DNA of 64,000 nt from contig CAWFYP010000002.1 in NCBI GenBank assembly GCA_963820115.1, positions 124,001 through 188,000 of the forward strand. The letters are read 5' to 3'. This document shows, in pieces, positions 9,226-18,278 of the stretch. The position numbers were made by a program, and so were the translations under genes. Each line of letters opens with the position of its first letter. The stretch's first letter is position 1. The stretch comes from Methyloceanibacter sp963820115. GTDB taxonomy: Bacteria; Pseudomonadota; Alphaproteobacteria; Rhizobiales; Methyloligellaceae. The notes under the pieces are model-generated. The model was not told the origin of the DNA. It saw only the letters and a list, made by a program, of their open reading frames with translations, and did no database searches.

Positions 9226-9235
9226 ACCTTCTTAG

Positions 9236-9315
9236 TGTCATCGTCCGCGAATGCGGACGATCCAGTACTCACTGCCGCTGCGGGTTACTGGATGCCCGCT
9301 TTCGTGGGCATGACA
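9236..9315. repeat. palindromic intergenic element (REP-like)
   Basis: An 80-base imperfect palindrome framed by TGTCAT and ATGACA, with inner pairs ATCCAGTA/TACTGGAT and two short hairpins (gtccgcgaatgcggac and gcccgctttcgtgggc). It sits between the convergent ends of the YggS and L,D-transpeptidase genes. Such elements are abundant in Hyphomicrobiales intergenic regions, usually at gene ends; here it could act as a bidirectional transcription stop or protect mRNA ends. Confidence 0.75.
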
Positions 9316-9330
9316 ACGTTGTGGATTGGG

Positions 9331-9864
9331 TCACCGCATCACCGCAAGCGACGTGCCAGGACGCAAGCAGGCGATGAGCGCGAGCATGTCGCGGCGCGAC
9401 AGCGCGATGCAGCCATCGGTCGGCGTGTAACCCGGCCGCGCGAGATGCACGAAGATGGCGCTGCCGCGTCCCCTCACCCGCGGCCGGTCGTTATAGCCCA
9501 GCACCAGCACGAGATCGTAGACATGGTCGGCGCGCATCAGCCCTTCAGCGCTTCGCCGCGACGGGAGCTTGATCAGCCGGTTGTAATTGCGGTCGGCGGG
9601 ATCGTCGCACCAGCCATCATCCTTGGCGATTACGCGCATCGGCAGCCGGGTTCGCGGCCGCAGGCCCCGGTCGGCGCGGTACAGGACTTGGCGGATTGGA
9701 AAGCGTCCGAGCGGCGTGGCGCCGTCCCCTTCCCGCTTCAGCGCCTTGATGCCGCCGCGCCCGAGCGCGGCGCGCCGCACGCCTCCCGGCAGGATCAGCC
9801 GCCCTTCGCTCCCTTTCCCCGGCGCCCGCCTTACGAGAATGGTGCGAGAAGTCCTTATTCCCAT
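9331..9864 (-). CDS. L,D-transpeptidase (YkuD) family protein
   Basis: The 177-residue protein has the catalytic motif of YkuD-type enzymes as FVHLARPGYTPTDGCIALS (His...Thr-Asp-Gly-Cys), so the nucleophile cysteine and histidine are present. Family members make 3-3 peptidoglycan cross-links or anchor proteins to the wall; this compact version with KREGDGATPLGRF and DGWCDDPADRNYN belongs to the short group often annotated 'L,D-transpeptidase family'. No convincing signal peptide is visible with this start; a GTG at 9903 would add 13 residues without making one. The substrate is unknown. Confidence 0.85.
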   Translation of the reverse strand: MGIRTSRTILVRRAPGKGSEGRLILPGGVRRAALGRGGIKALKREGDGATPLGRFPIRQVLYRADRGLRPRTRLPMRVIAKDDGWCDDPADRNYNRLIKLPSRRSAEGLMRADHVYDLVLVLGYNDRPRVRGRGSAIFVHLARPGYTPTDGCIALSRRDMLALIACLRPGTSLAVMR

Positions 9865-9966
9865 GGTTGACAAGCCCTTGCCTCCCGCCTCCCCCAGCGA
9901 CACGCTTGTCGCAAAGCGAAGCCCCCCTTACAACGGGCTCTGGCAGGAGGGGATCCGGGGCAGCCG

Positions 9967-10653
9967 ATGAGCAATGCGCGCAAGATCCTGATCATCGACG
10001 ATGACGACGGGCTCCGCGAATCCTTGAGCGAGCAGCTCACGCTGCATGAGGAGTTCGACACGATGCTGGCCGCCACGGCGCAGGAGGGGCTGAAACTTGC
10101 CCGCAGCGGCCATGTCGACCTCATCCTGCTCGATGTCGGCCTGCCCGATCTCGATGGCCGCGAGGCCTGCAAGCTGCTCCGCCGCGGCGGCTTCAAGGGC
10201 CCGGTCGTCATGCTGACGGCGCAGACTTCCGACTCCGACACCATCCTCGGTCTCGAATCCGGCGCCAACGATTACGTGACCAAGCCCTTCAAGCTCGGCG
10301 TGCTGCTCGCCCGTATCCGCGCCCAGCTCAGGCAGCACGAGCAGAGCGAGGACGCGGTCTTTACCATCGGCCCCTACACCTTCAAGCCCGCGGCGAAGCT
10401 ACTGGTCGATTCGGGCGGCAGCAAGATCAGGCTCACCGAGAAGGAGACCTCGATCCTCAAATATCTCTATCGCGCCGGCGAGCGCGTCGTCACCCGCGAG
10501 GTGCTGTTGCACGAGGTGTGGGGCTATAACGCCGGCGTCACCACCCATACGCTCGAGACCCATATCTATCGCCTGCGCCAGAAGATCGAGAAGGACCCCT
10601 CGCAGGCCGAGCTGCTCATCACCGAGACCGGCGGCTACAAGCTCGTGCCTTGA
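9967..10653 (+). CDS. OmpR/PhoB-type response regulator
   Basis: A 228-residue two-domain regulator. The receiver domain (residues 1-120) has the acidic pair in IIDDDDG, the phosphoacceptor aspartate in LILLDVGLPD, the conserved Thr in VVMLTAQ and the Lys in VTKPFKLG. The C-terminal winged-helix domain shows LTEKETSILKYL, VTREVLLHEVWGY and THTLETHIYRLRQKIE. No cognate histidine kinase is in the neighbourhood, so the input signal is unknown; it is an orphan in this window. AGGAGGGG lies about 14 bases upstream of the ATG, a rather long spacing. This type is commonly found beside the exonuclease III gene in Hyphomicrobiales. Confidence 0.94.
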   Translation: MSNARKILIIDDDDGLRESLSEQLTLHEEFDTMLAATAQEGLKLARSGHVDLILLDVGLPDLDGREACKLLRRGGFKGPVVMLTAQTSDSDTILGLESGANDYVTKPFKLGVLLARIRAQLRQHEQSEDAVFTIGPYTFKPAAKLLVDSGGSKIRLTEKETSILKYLYRAGERVVTREVLLHEVWGYNAGVTTHTLETHIYRLRQKIEKDPSQAELLITETGGYKLVP

Positions 10654-10677
10654 GCTGCTGCTCGTTCCCGCAACCTT

Positions 10678-10773
10678 CGTCATGCCCGGACTTGATCCGG
10701 GCATCCATGCCGTTAGCTTGCAATGAGCCGAAGCGCAAATGGAATGGATTGCCGGGTCAAGCCCGCCATGACG
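10678..10773. repeat. palindromic intergenic element (REP-like)
   Basis: A 96-base element framed by CGTCATG and CATGACG, with arms reading CCGGACTTGATCCGGGCATCC and GGATTGCCGGGTCAAGCCCG. It lies between convergent genes (the response regulator and exonuclease III). The same palindrome class is very common in Bradyrhizobium-like genomes. It differs in sequence from the element at 9236, so two palindromic families occur within 1.5 kb. Confidence 0.78.
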
Positions 10774-10789
10774 AATGCGGGGTTACAAA

Positions 10790-11608
10790 TCACTCAATGT
10801 CGAAATCGGCGATCACCGGCACGTGGTCGGACGGCCGCGGCCAGTCGCGCGCCTCGTCCACGACGGTCATCGACAATGCCGCCTCGCCCAGCGCCGGCGT
10901 CGTCCAGACATGGTCGAGGCGGCGCCCCCGATTGGAGGCGCGCCAGTCTCGCGCGCGATAGCTCCACCAGGTGAACAGCTTCTCCGCCGCCGGCACGTGA
11001 CGGCGCATCACGTCGACCCAATCGTGCGACGCCTGTACGCGCAAGAAGCGTTCGACCTCGGCGGGGGTATGACTCACCACGCGCAACAGCTGCTTGTGCG
11101 ACCACACATCGGTTTCGAGTGGCGCGACGTTGAGATCGCCGACCAGGATCATGCGGTTCGCAGGCTTGGCGACGAGACCGGAGAACCAGGCTTGCATCGC
11201 CTCGAGGAAATCGAGCTTGTGGCGGAATTTTTCGTTCAATGCGGGATCGGGCACGTCGCCGCCCGCCGGCACATAGATATTGTGCAGCACGATTGGCGCG
11301 GAGCGCGCATTGCCGTCGAGCGCCACGGACAGATGCCGCGCCTGCCCGCGCCCGCAAATGTCGCGGCGCTCGATCGCGCTGAAGGGGATGCGGGAAAGGA
11401 TGGCGACGCCGTGATAGCCCTTCTGCCCGGCGACGGCGACGTGGGTAAAGCCGGCCGCGCGCAACGGCAGCTCGGGAAAGCTGTCATCGACGCATTTGAT
11501 TTCCTGCAGGCAGAGAATGTCGGGCTGGTACATTTTGGCGAAGCGCTCGACGAGATCGAGCCGGAGCCGCACCGAATTGATGTTCCAGGTCGAGAGCCGA
11601 AAGCGCAT
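10790..11608 (-). CDS. xth: exodeoxyribonuclease III
   Basis: Exonuclease III/AP endonuclease of the EEP fold, acting on abasic sites and 3' blocked ends. With the ATG at 11608 (MRFRLSTWNINSVR) the protein has 272 residues. Metal and catalytic motifs are visible: TWNINSVR, LCLQEIK (catalytic Glu), YHGVAILSR, NIYVPAGG, LVGDLNVAPLETD, RRLDHVW and the terminal PSDHVPVIADF (catalytic Asp-His). An alternative ATG at 11623 would add five residues. The gene is convergent with the response regulator. Confidence 0.96.
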   Translation of the reverse strand: MRFRLSTWNINSVRLRLDLVERFAKMYQPDILCLQEIKCVDDSFPELPLRAAGFTHVAVAGQKGYHGVAILSRIPFSAIERRDICGRGQARHLSVALDGNARSAPIVLHNIYVPAGGDVPDPALNEKFRHKLDFLEAMQAWFSGLVAKPANRMILVGDLNVAPLETDVWSHKQLLRVVSHTPAEVERFLRVQASHDWVDVMRRHVPAAEKLFTWWSYRARDWRASNRGRRLDHVWTTPALGEAALSMTVVDEARDWPRPSDHVPVIADFDIE

Positions 11609-11631
11609 TGACGCGGTGCCCATAAAAGAAA

Positions 11632-11662
11632 GGCGCCCAACCGCTGCGCGTGGTTGGGCGCC
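11632..11662 (-). terminator. perfect 11-bp hairpin just upstream of xth
   Basis: GGCGCCCAACC (11632-11642) pairs perfectly with GGTTGGGCGCC (11652-11662) around a nine-base loop. Read on the minus strand it is followed by TTTCTTTT, resembling a rho-independent terminator for transcription arriving from the lolA side. It ends only some nine bases before the possible xth start at 11623, so it could also be a structured leader of xth. Confidence 0.6.
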
Positions 11663-11818
11663 AGAAGCGCGTTTTTCTCGCGCGCGTGCCGGGAGGGAAG
11701 CCGGCACGAGCAGATCACATCTTCGGCTAGACGGGGGGCACTACCGATGTAAAGCGATGTGATCCGCTTCTTGTGGACAAATAAGGGGGTCGGCGCGGAA
11801 TTTCAACACTCCCGCGGC

Positions 11819-11848
11819 AAAAATCCTAACAGCCCGTAAACCGGGCTG
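11819..11848 (-). terminator. probable terminator downstream of lolA-like gene
   Basis: On the minus strand CAGCCCG pairs with CGGGCTG around a five-base loop (11848-11830), and TTAGGATTTTT follows. It lies 110 bases after the lolA stop. The stretch 11663-11957 holds no supported gene; a frame through the lolA stop stays open to this hairpin but has no start of its own. Confidence 0.5.
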
Positions 11849-11957
11849 CCAGCCACCTGCTAATGGCTTGATTTTCCTTGCGTTTTGTCTGCAGGCCGGG
11901 GATGCAGCGCACGGCCCCGAAAATGGTGTCGGCGGTGCCGGCCGGCCCATTTTTGGC

Positions 11958-12896
11958 TCAGCGGAACGGCTGGAACGCCTCTTTGGACTCGAAGAAGTCG
12001 GCTGCGACTTTCCGTCCCGGCTCGACATCCTCGAGGGAGACCGTGGTGGCCAGACCCTGGGCGTCGATGATCACCCACTCCTTGAGTTTCAGCTCCGGGC
12101 TCGTGTCGAACACGAGCTTGATCTGGCCGGCGGCGTCGCCCGACTTGTCTTCCAGCGTGATGGCCAGGCTGCCTTCGTCCCGCTCCACGCCGACCACACG
12201 GGCATCCTTGTCGAGGTCGACCGCATCGCCGAGGAGGAGGCGGAACGGCGTCGACTCCAGCGGATATTTCTCGATTGTCTTGAGATCGGAATCCTCGATG
12301 GCCAGAGAATTGCCGTCGGCCACGATGCGCAGCGGGCTCGGCGGCGCGTAGTCGAAGCGAAGCTTGCCCGGCCGCTGTACATAGAAGCGCCCCGTAGCGT
12401 GCTTGCCGCGCGAATCCACCTGCTCGAAATTGCCTTGCAGGCTGGTGATCGCGTTGAAATAGGCGTTGATACGCTGCACGGCTTGAATCTGCTCCTCGCC
12501 GATGAGCGGCGTGGGCGCGGGCGCCGCCTCGATGGCCGAATCCCAGCTTGCCCCTTCATCGGTCGGATGGGGATTGATCTCGGCCGGCGCGACCGCCGCC
12601 GTGCCGGAGGCGGGCGCCGCGTCGGGCGGCGGGGCAGCGCCGGGCTCTTGCCCTGCCGGCGGTGCCGCTTCGTCGACGTCTTGCGCCGGCCGGAGCTGAT
12701 CCTTGGGCTGCGTCGCCGCCTCGGGCGAAGTCTGTAGTGGCTCGCGCTGCTCGCTCGGCGGCTGTTGCGTGGGTAGGGTGCCGGTGAGGGAAGGCGTCTT
12801 GCGCACCACGGTCGTGCCGGCGTCCTGGGCGAGCGCGGGAAGGACCAGGAGCGCGAGCGGCGCGCTCACGAGAAGCCAGGCAAGTCTGCGCAGCAT
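11958..12896 (-). CDS. lolA: LolA-family outer-membrane lipoprotein carrier with Pro/Ala-rich N-terminus
   Basis: LolA shuttles lipoproteins across the periplasm to the outer membrane. The ATG at 12896 is chosen because GAGGGG stands seven bases upstream and the protein then begins with a signal peptide (LRRLAWLLVSAPLALLVLPALAQ, cut before DAG). About 120 residues of low-complexity Pro/Ala/Glu-rich sequence follow, then the LolA fold with the RINAYFNAITSLQGNFEQ start, GRFYVQRPGKLRFDY and the LKLKEWVIIDAQG segment. At 312 residues it is longer than the roughly 200-residue E. coli protein because of the linker. It follows ftsK on the same strand, the classical ftsK-lolA order. Confidence 0.9.
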   Translation of the reverse strand: MLRRLAWLLVSAPLALLVLPALAQDAGTTVVRKTPSLTGTLPTQQPPSEQREPLQTSPEAATQPKDQLRPAQDVDEAAPPAGQEPGAAPPPDAAPASGTAAVAPAEINPHPTDEGASWDSAIEAAPAPTPLIGEEQIQAVQRINAYFNAITSLQGNFEQVDSRGKHATGRFYVQRPGKLRFDYAPPSPLRIVADGNSLAIEDSDLKTIEKYPLESTPFRLLLGDAVDLDKDARVVGVERDEGSLAITLEDKSGDAAGQIKLVFDTSPELKLKEWVIIDAQGLATTVSLEDVEPGRKVAADFFESKEAFQPFR

Positions 12897-13059
12897 TGAT
12901 GGACCCCTCATGCGACCGCCGAAGCGCGGTCGCCCCGATAGGCTGTGGATAGATGATTCCGTCAAAAAAGGTCAACTTCTTGGCGAAACCCTCGAATACG
13001 CGGGGTACTTAGGACCCTTGGGAAGGCGGAAAGCCGCCCCGGCCAAGGGGGAATCCCGG

Positions 13060-15513
13060 CTAATAGGGCGTGGCGGCCTCATCCCCGACCAAAATCTCGC
13101 GTTTGCCCGCGTGATTGGCGGCGCCGATCAGCCCTTCCTGCTCCATGCGCTCGACCAGCGTCGCCGCGCGATTATAGCCGATGCCGAGGCGGCGCTGCAC
13201 ATAGGAGGTCGAGGCCTTGCGGTCGCGCAGCACGAGGGCCACGGCCTGATCGTAAAGGTCGTCGCCCGTCTCGCCGTATTCGGCGGCGCCTCCCTCCTCC
13301 TCGTCGTCTTCCTCGGTGGTGATGGCTTCGAGATAGTCCGGCGCGCCCTGCTTCTTCAGATGCCGCACCACCTTCTCCACCTCGTCGTCGGCGACGAAGG
13401 GCCCGTGCACCCGCATGATGCGTCCGCCGCCCGCCATGTAGAGCATGTCGCCTTGGCCGAGCAGCTGCTCCGCCCCCTGCTCGCCGAGAATGGTGCGGCT
13501 GTCGATCTTCGACGTCACCTGGAAGCTCACCCGGGTCGGGAAGTTGGCCTTGATGGTGCCGGTGATGACGTCGACGCTCGGCCGTTGCGTGGCGGTGATG
13601 AGGTGGATGCCGGCCGCGCGCGCCATCTGCGCCAGGCGCTGCACGGCGGCCTCGATGTCTTTGCCCGCCACCATCATCAAATCGGCCATCTCGTCGACGA
13701 TCACCACGATGAAGGGCATGGTGTCGTAATCCATCTCCTCCTGCTCGTAGATGGCGCGGCCGGTGGCCTTGTCGAAACCCGTCTGCACCGTGCGCGTCAG
13801 GGTCTCGCCCTTGGCCTCGGCCTGCAGCACGCGGGCATTGTAGCCCCTGATGTCCCGCACCCCCAATTTGGACATGCGCTTGTAGCGCTCCTCCATCTCG
13901 CGCACGGTCCATTTGAGCGCCACCACCGCCTTTTTTGGGTCGGTGACCACAGGCGCGAGCAGATGCGGAATGCCGTCATAGACCGACAGCTCCAGCATCT
14001 TGGGATCGATCATGATGAATTTGCACTGCTCGGGCGACAGCCGGTAGAGCAGCGACAGGATCATGGTGTTGATGCCGACCGACTTGCCCGAGCCGGTGGT
14101 GCCGGCGATCAGGAGATGCGGCATGCGGTCGAGATCGACGACGATCGGCTCCCCGCCGATATTCTTGCCGAGCGCGAGCGCGAGCCGCGCGTCATTCTCC
14201 TGGAAATCGTCGGATTCGAGCAGCTCACGCAGCACCACAATCTCGCGCCGGTCGTTGGGCAGCTCGATACCCATGGCGTTGCGTCCGGGTACGACGGCGA
14301 CGCGCGCGGCGATCGCGCTCATCGAGCGGGCGATATCGTCGGCGAGCCCGATCACGCGCGACGATTTGGTGCCGGGCGCGGGCTCGAGCTCGTATAGCGT
14401 GACCACGGGCCCGGGGCGCACATTGGTGATCTCGCCCTTGACGCCGAAATCCTGCAGCACGCCTTCGAGCTCGCGCGCGTTCTCTTGCAGCACCTCGTCG
14501 CTGACGCCGCGACCGCGCGACGAACGGGCCTGCTGCAGCAGCTTTAGCGGCGGCGCCTCGTACGGCTCCTCCTCTTGGCGGCGCGAGCTCCGCAACCCCG
14601 TATGGCGCTTCTTGTCGTTCTTGAGCCGGGTGATGCGATAATTGGGCTCGGTGATGTCCTCCGGCTCCTCATCGCCGTCCTCGTCGGGATCGTAGGCCAA
14701 GGCATCGAAGGACGGCTCGATGCGGCCATTGGCGTCGATATCATATTCGGACGCCTCCGCCTCGAGCCCGCTCTCCTCGTCGAGCTCGTCTTCATCCTCC
14801 TCGTCGCGGCGGGCGCGTCCAAGGCTGCGCCTCAGTTTGGCGCTGGTATGCATGGCGAGATGCATGGCGGCGCCAAGCGAGGCATTGGCCCATTCGCCGG
14901 TGAGGCGTCCTTGCGCCGGGGCCCATAGCGCGATGAGCGCAGACACGCTGGTGCCGCAGGCAAACAGCAAAAGCATGGTGCCGCTGACGAGGAAGGCGAG
15001 GCCGGCCACGAAGGACACCGCCGCTTCCGGCAGCAACGGCCCAATGACATGGGCGCCGGCCATGACGAAATCGCCGAGGATGCCCCCCAGCCCGTTGGGC
15101 AGCGGCCAGCTCTTCGGCTGCGGCAACGCCGACAGCGCGGCGGCGAGCAGGAGCACGGCGGCCGGCCAGGCGAACAGGCGGGCGCGGGCGCGGGTCGGGC
15201 TCGTGCGGAAGACGAGATGCCAGCCCCAGGCGGCCAGCGGCAGGAACAGGAAGATGGCGGCGAACCCCAGGGACTGGATGGCGAGGTCGGCGACCACCGC
15301 GCCCCAGGAACCAAACAGATTGCGGGGCGTGGCCCTGGTGGCGTTGTTGAGGCTCGGGTCGTGCACCGACCAGCTGGCAAGGCTCGCCCAGGCGGCGCAA
15401 GCCGCCGCCACGATGGCCAGGCCATAGGTGCCGAGCACAAGCCGGCGCAAGCCGGACTCGACCGACCCCGGCAGCAGCTTTCGCCGCTCCTTCTCTCTCC
15501 GCCTGATAGCCAT
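13060..15513 (-). CDS. ftsK: DNA translocase FtsK
   Basis: FtsK pumps chromosome termini through the division septum and activates XerCD at dif. The 817-residue protein has an N-terminal membrane part with about four hydrophobic segments (residues 30-190), an acidic linker rich in D/E and R (residues 200-330), then the RecA-like motor with Walker A GTTGSGKSVGIN, Walker B PFIVVIVDEMADLMM and the ATQRPSVDVITG motif, and a C-terminal gamma winged helix (SYVQRRLGIGYNRAATLVERMEQEGLI) that reads KOPS. The aminotransferase stop lies only three bases upstream of its ATG, so both are co-transcribed. Confidence 0.97.
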   Translation of the reverse strand: MAIRRREKERRKLLPGSVESGLRRLVLGTYGLAIVAAACAAWASLASWSVHDPSLNNATRATPRNLFGSWGAVVADLAIQSLGFAAIFLFLPLAAWGWHLVFRTSPTRARARLFAWPAAVLLLAAALSALPQPKSWPLPNGLGGILGDFVMAGAHVIGPLLPEAAVSFVAGLAFLVSGTMLLLFACGTSVSALIALWAPAQGRLTGEWANASLGAAMHLAMHTSAKLRRSLGRARRDEEDEDELDEESGLEAEASEYDIDANGRIEPSFDALAYDPDEDGDEEPEDITEPNYRITRLKNDKKRHTGLRSSRRQEEEPYEAPPLKLLQQARSSRGRGVSDEVLQENARELEGVLQDFGVKGEITNVRPGPVVTLYELEPAPGTKSSRVIGLADDIARSMSAIAARVAVVPGRNAMGIELPNDRREIVVLRELLESDDFQENDARLALALGKNIGGEPIVVDLDRMPHLLIAGTTGSGKSVGINTMILSLLYRLSPEQCKFIMIDPKMLELSVYDGIPHLLAPVVTDPKKAVVALKWTVREMEERYKRMSKLGVRDIRGYNARVLQAEAKGETLTRTVQTGFDKATGRAIYEQEEMDYDTMPFIVVIVDEMADLMMVAGKDIEAAVQRLAQMARAAGIHLITATQRPSVDVITGTIKANFPTRVSFQVTSKIDSRTILGEQGAEQLLGQGDMLYMAGGGRIMRVHGPFVADDEVEKVVRHLKKQGAPDYLEAITTEEDDEEEGGAAEYGETGDDLYDQAVALVLRDRKASTSYVQRRLGIGYNRAATLVERMEQEGLIGAANHAGKREILVGDEAATPY

Positions 15514-15516
15514 CCC

Positions 15517-16725
15517 CTAACCCAGACTGGCGACGATCCGCCCCAAGGCCTCGCGCGTGGTGCGAGCGTCATGCACGAGAGCCACTCTCACATGGTCCTC
15601 GCCCGGATTTCTGCCGTTCGCGCCGGCGCGCGCGAGATATGTGCCCGGCAGCACTTTGACACCACAAACTTTCCAAAGAGTTTTCGCCGCCACCTCGCCG
15701 CCCCCGGAAGCCCTGAAATCGAGCCACAGAAAGAAGGCGCCCGCCGGGCGCCGATAGCCGAACCGGCCTTGAAGAAGTTCATCGGCGATGGCGAAATTTT
15801 GGCGGTAAAGGGCCCTTCCCTCCGCCACATGCGCCTCGTCCGACCAGGCGGCGATCGAGGCATGCTGCACCGCCAGCGGCATTTGCGGGCAGGCGACGTT
15901 CCGGAAGCGCCCGAAAGCCCCAATGAAAGCCGGGTCGCCGGAGACAAAGCCCGATCTCAGCCCCGGCAGGCCGGAACGCTTCGACAGCGACTGGAAGGCG
16001 ACGACATTGGCAAAGTCGCCCCCTTGCGCAACCGCCGTCTCGAGCGCGCCCGGCGGGGGCGCCGCGTCATAGATCTCCGAATAGCACTCATCGGCGAACA
16101 GCAGGAAATCATGGGTGCGGGCGAGCCCGATCGCCCGGGCGAGCAGCGCCCGATCGGCCACCGCGCCTTGCGGGTTCGACGGCGAGCAGAGATAGAGCGC
16201 GATGGTGCGGCGAAGCAGACCCTTATCGAGCCCGGCGAGGTCGGGGAGAAAGCCGTTGGCTGGCGGGCTCGGCAGGAAGATGGGCTCCGCTCCCGCCGCC
16301 GCCGCTGCCGCAGCATAGGCTTGGTAGAAGGGGTTCGGGATCAGCACCGCCGGCCGCGCCACGCCCTCTTTGCGCGCCCGCGCCGGGAAAATGGCCGAAA
16401 ACAGGCCTTCGCGTGAGCCGTTGAGCGGCAGCACATTGGCCTCGGGGTCGATCTGGCCGGTCAAGGTCGGGTAGCGGCGCCCGATCCAATCGGCAAAGGC
16501 CTGGCGCAGCGGGAGGATGCCGCGGATCGGCGGGTAGCGCCCGAATTCGCCGACATGGTCTTGCAGGATAGGACCGAGGAAGGCCGGAATGAACGCATGC
16601 GGCTCGCCGAGCGAAAGATCGAGCGGCGGTGCTCCCGGCTCGATGCCGGCCAGGAGCGCGGCGAGGCACGCGAAAGGCGAGGCGACGACATCGTCGAGGG
16701 GGGTAAGGGCGGCATCCTGGGCCAT
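15517..16725 (-). CDS. class I/II PLP-dependent aminotransferase (DapC-like)
   Basis: A 402-residue fold-type I aminotransferase. The PLP lysine is in SLSKRSGLPGLRSGF, preceded by the LFADECYSEIYD aspartate/tyrosine motif, CSPSNPQGAV and PNPFYQAY; the C-terminal substrate arginine region reads EDHVRVALVHD. Similar proteins are often assigned as N-succinyldiaminopimelate aminotransferase in lysine/peptidoglycan synthesis, which would fit its position next to ftsK; the substrate is inferred from similarity only. It overlaps nothing and leaves three bases before ftsK. Confidence 0.88.
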   Translation of the reverse strand: MAQDAALTPLDDVVASPFACLAALLAGIEPGAPPLDLSLGEPHAFIPAFLGPILQDHVGEFGRYPPIRGILPLRQAFADWIGRRYPTLTGQIDPEANVLPLNGSREGLFSAIFPARARKEGVARPAVLIPNPFYQAYAAAAAAAGAEPIFLPSPPANGFLPDLAGLDKGLLRRTIALYLCSPSNPQGAVADRALLARAIGLARTHDFLLFADECYSEIYDAAPPPGALETAVAQGGDFANVVAFQSLSKRSGLPGLRSGFVSGDPAFIGAFGRFRNVACPQMPLAVQHASIAAWSDEAHVAEGRALYRQNFAIADELLQGRFGYRRPAGAFFLWLDFRASGGGEVAAKTLWKVCGVKVLPGTYLARAGANGRNPGEDHVRVALVHDARTTREALGRIVASLG

Positions 16726-16785
16726 GCGCCGGTGTTACTGGAACCCATCCCACGCGGCAATGGGCGCGCTCCTTCGGACGCGCGC

Positions 16786-16820
16786 CACATAAATAAGCCC
16801 CGGCCGATGGGCCGGGGCTT
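16786..16820 (-). terminator. terminator of the glnK-amtB operon
   Basis: AAGCCCCGGCC (16795-16805) pairs perfectly with GGCCGGGGCTT (16810-16820) around a four-base loop. On the minus strand it follows the amtB stop by 84 bases and is followed by ATTTATGT, a weak U-tract. It lies 70 bases before the aminotransferase start and should insulate the two units. Confidence 0.75.
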
Positions 16821-16903
16821 CGAGGTGAGAGCCAAGTCAAGGGAGGAGGAGACCAGAGCTCTCGAACTGTTTCCCTCTTTTGTTTCCGCGCGGGATCTCA
16901 GTG

Positions 16904-18262
16904 CTACTGCACCACCTCCCCGTGCAGGTTGATATCGAGGCCTTCGACCTCGACGGCCTGGCTGACCCTCAAGCCCATGATGATGTCGATCACCTTGAGG
17001 ATGATGTAGGTCATGATGGCGCAGTACACGAAGGTGCCGGCGACATCGTAGAACTGGATCAGCATTTGATGGGCATTACCGTCGATCAGCCAGCCTTTGC
17101 CGGCCGAATTGATGGCATTGGAGGCGAGCATGCCCGTCATCATGGCGCCGAGCGCGCCACCCACTGCGTGCACGCCGAACGCATCGAGCGCATCGTCATA
17201 GCCAAGCATCTTCTTCACGTGCACCGCCGCGAAATAGCAGACGGCGCCCGCGGCAATGCCGATGATCAGCGAGCCCATCGGATTGACGAAGCCTGACGCC
17301 GGCGTGATGGCGACGAGACCCGCCACTGCGCCCGAGACGATGCCGAGAATGCTCGGCTTCTTGGCGATGAGCCATTCGCAGACCATCCACGAGAGCGCCG
17401 CGGCGGCCGTGGCGATCTGGGTAGCGGCCATGGCCATGCCGGCATTGACGTTGGCCGTCACGGCCGAGCCCGCGTTGAACCCGAACCAGCCGACCCACAG
17501 CAACGAGGCGCCGATCACGCTATAGACGAGGTTGTACGGGGCCATGTTCTCCTTGCCGAGCCCGTAACGCGGCCCGAGCACGAGAGCGACCACGAGACCC
17601 GCGGTTCCGGCGTTCAAATGCACGACGGTTCCACCGGCATAGTCGAGTGCGCCGAGCTGACCGAGCCAGCCGCCGCCCCACACCCAATGCGCGATCGGGC
17701 TATAGACGAGCACGAGCCAGGCGCCCATAAAGACCATGAAGGATGAGAATTTCATCCGGTCCGCCAACGACCCGGCGATCAGAGCCGGGGTAATGATGGC
17801 GAAGGTCATTTGGAAGCACATATAGACCGACTCGGGGATGGAACCCGCGAGGGGGCTGACCGCGTCGATGGTCATCGGCTTCAGCATGAAATATTTGAAG
17901 CCGCCGATCCATTTGTTGAGCAACTCGCTGTCATTGGTCGTGAACGCGATCGAGTAGCCGATCACCATCCACAACACGGTGATGATGCAGGTGGCTCCGA
18001 ATGCTTGGCCAATGGTGGCGAGCACGTTCTTTTTGCGCACCATGCCGCCATAGAATAGGGCAAGGCCCGGAATCGTCATCATCAGCACGAGCGCGGTGGA
18101 TGTCAGCATCCACGCGGTGTCGCCCGTATTGATCGGCGAGGGTGGTGCGGCCGGAGCCGCGGCGGCGGCGGCGTCTTGCGCCAGCGCCGGGTCGATATGG
18201 GCGAGACACAGCGCAGCGAGCACTGCGACCGCGCCAAAAAGGAATCTCATAAGGGTCACCAT
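16904..18262 (-). CDS. amtB: ammonium transporter AmtB
   Basis: AmtB conducts ammonia across the inner membrane and is closed by its PII partner. The frame is open back into glnK, but the ATG at 18262 with GGGAGGT just upstream gives 452 residues starting with a signal-like segment (MRFLFGAVAVLAALCLAHIDPALAQ), then an Ala-rich spacer and eleven membrane helices. Recognisable are NTGDTAWMLTSTALVLMMTIPGLALFYGGMVRKKN (phenylalanine gate region), HWVWGGGWL, the pore histidine segments GGTVVHLNAGTAGLV and DAFGVHAVGGALG. It starts 16 bases after glnK. Confidence 0.97.
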   Translation of the reverse strand: MVTLMRFLFGAVAVLAALCLAHIDPALAQDAAAAAAPAAPPSPINTGDTAWMLTSTALVLMMTIPGLALFYGGMVRKKNVLATIGQAFGATCIITVLWMVIGYSIAFTTNDSELLNKWIGGFKYFMLKPMTIDAVSPLAGSIPESVYMCFQMTFAIITPALIAGSLADRMKFSSFMVFMGAWLVLVYSPIAHWVWGGGWLGQLGALDYAGGTVVHLNAGTAGLVVALVLGPRYGLGKENMAPYNLVYSVIGASLLWVGWFGFNAGSAVTANVNAGMAMAATQIATAAAALSWMVCEWLIAKKPSILGIVSGAVAGLVAITPASGFVNPMGSLIIGIAAGAVCYFAAVHVKKMLGYDDALDAFGVHAVGGALGAMMTGMLASNAINSAGKGWLIDGNAHQMLIQFYDVAGTFVYCAIMTYIILKVIDIIMGLRVSQAVEVEGLDINLHGEVVQ

Positions 18263-18278
18263 TTTACCTCCCCCTCTC

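Noticed and set aside
11741..12028. 95-codon minus-strand frame overlapping the end of the lolA-like gene
   Set aside because: It lies in another frame of lolA and its terminator, is Ser/Arg/Pro-rich and lacks a start signal.
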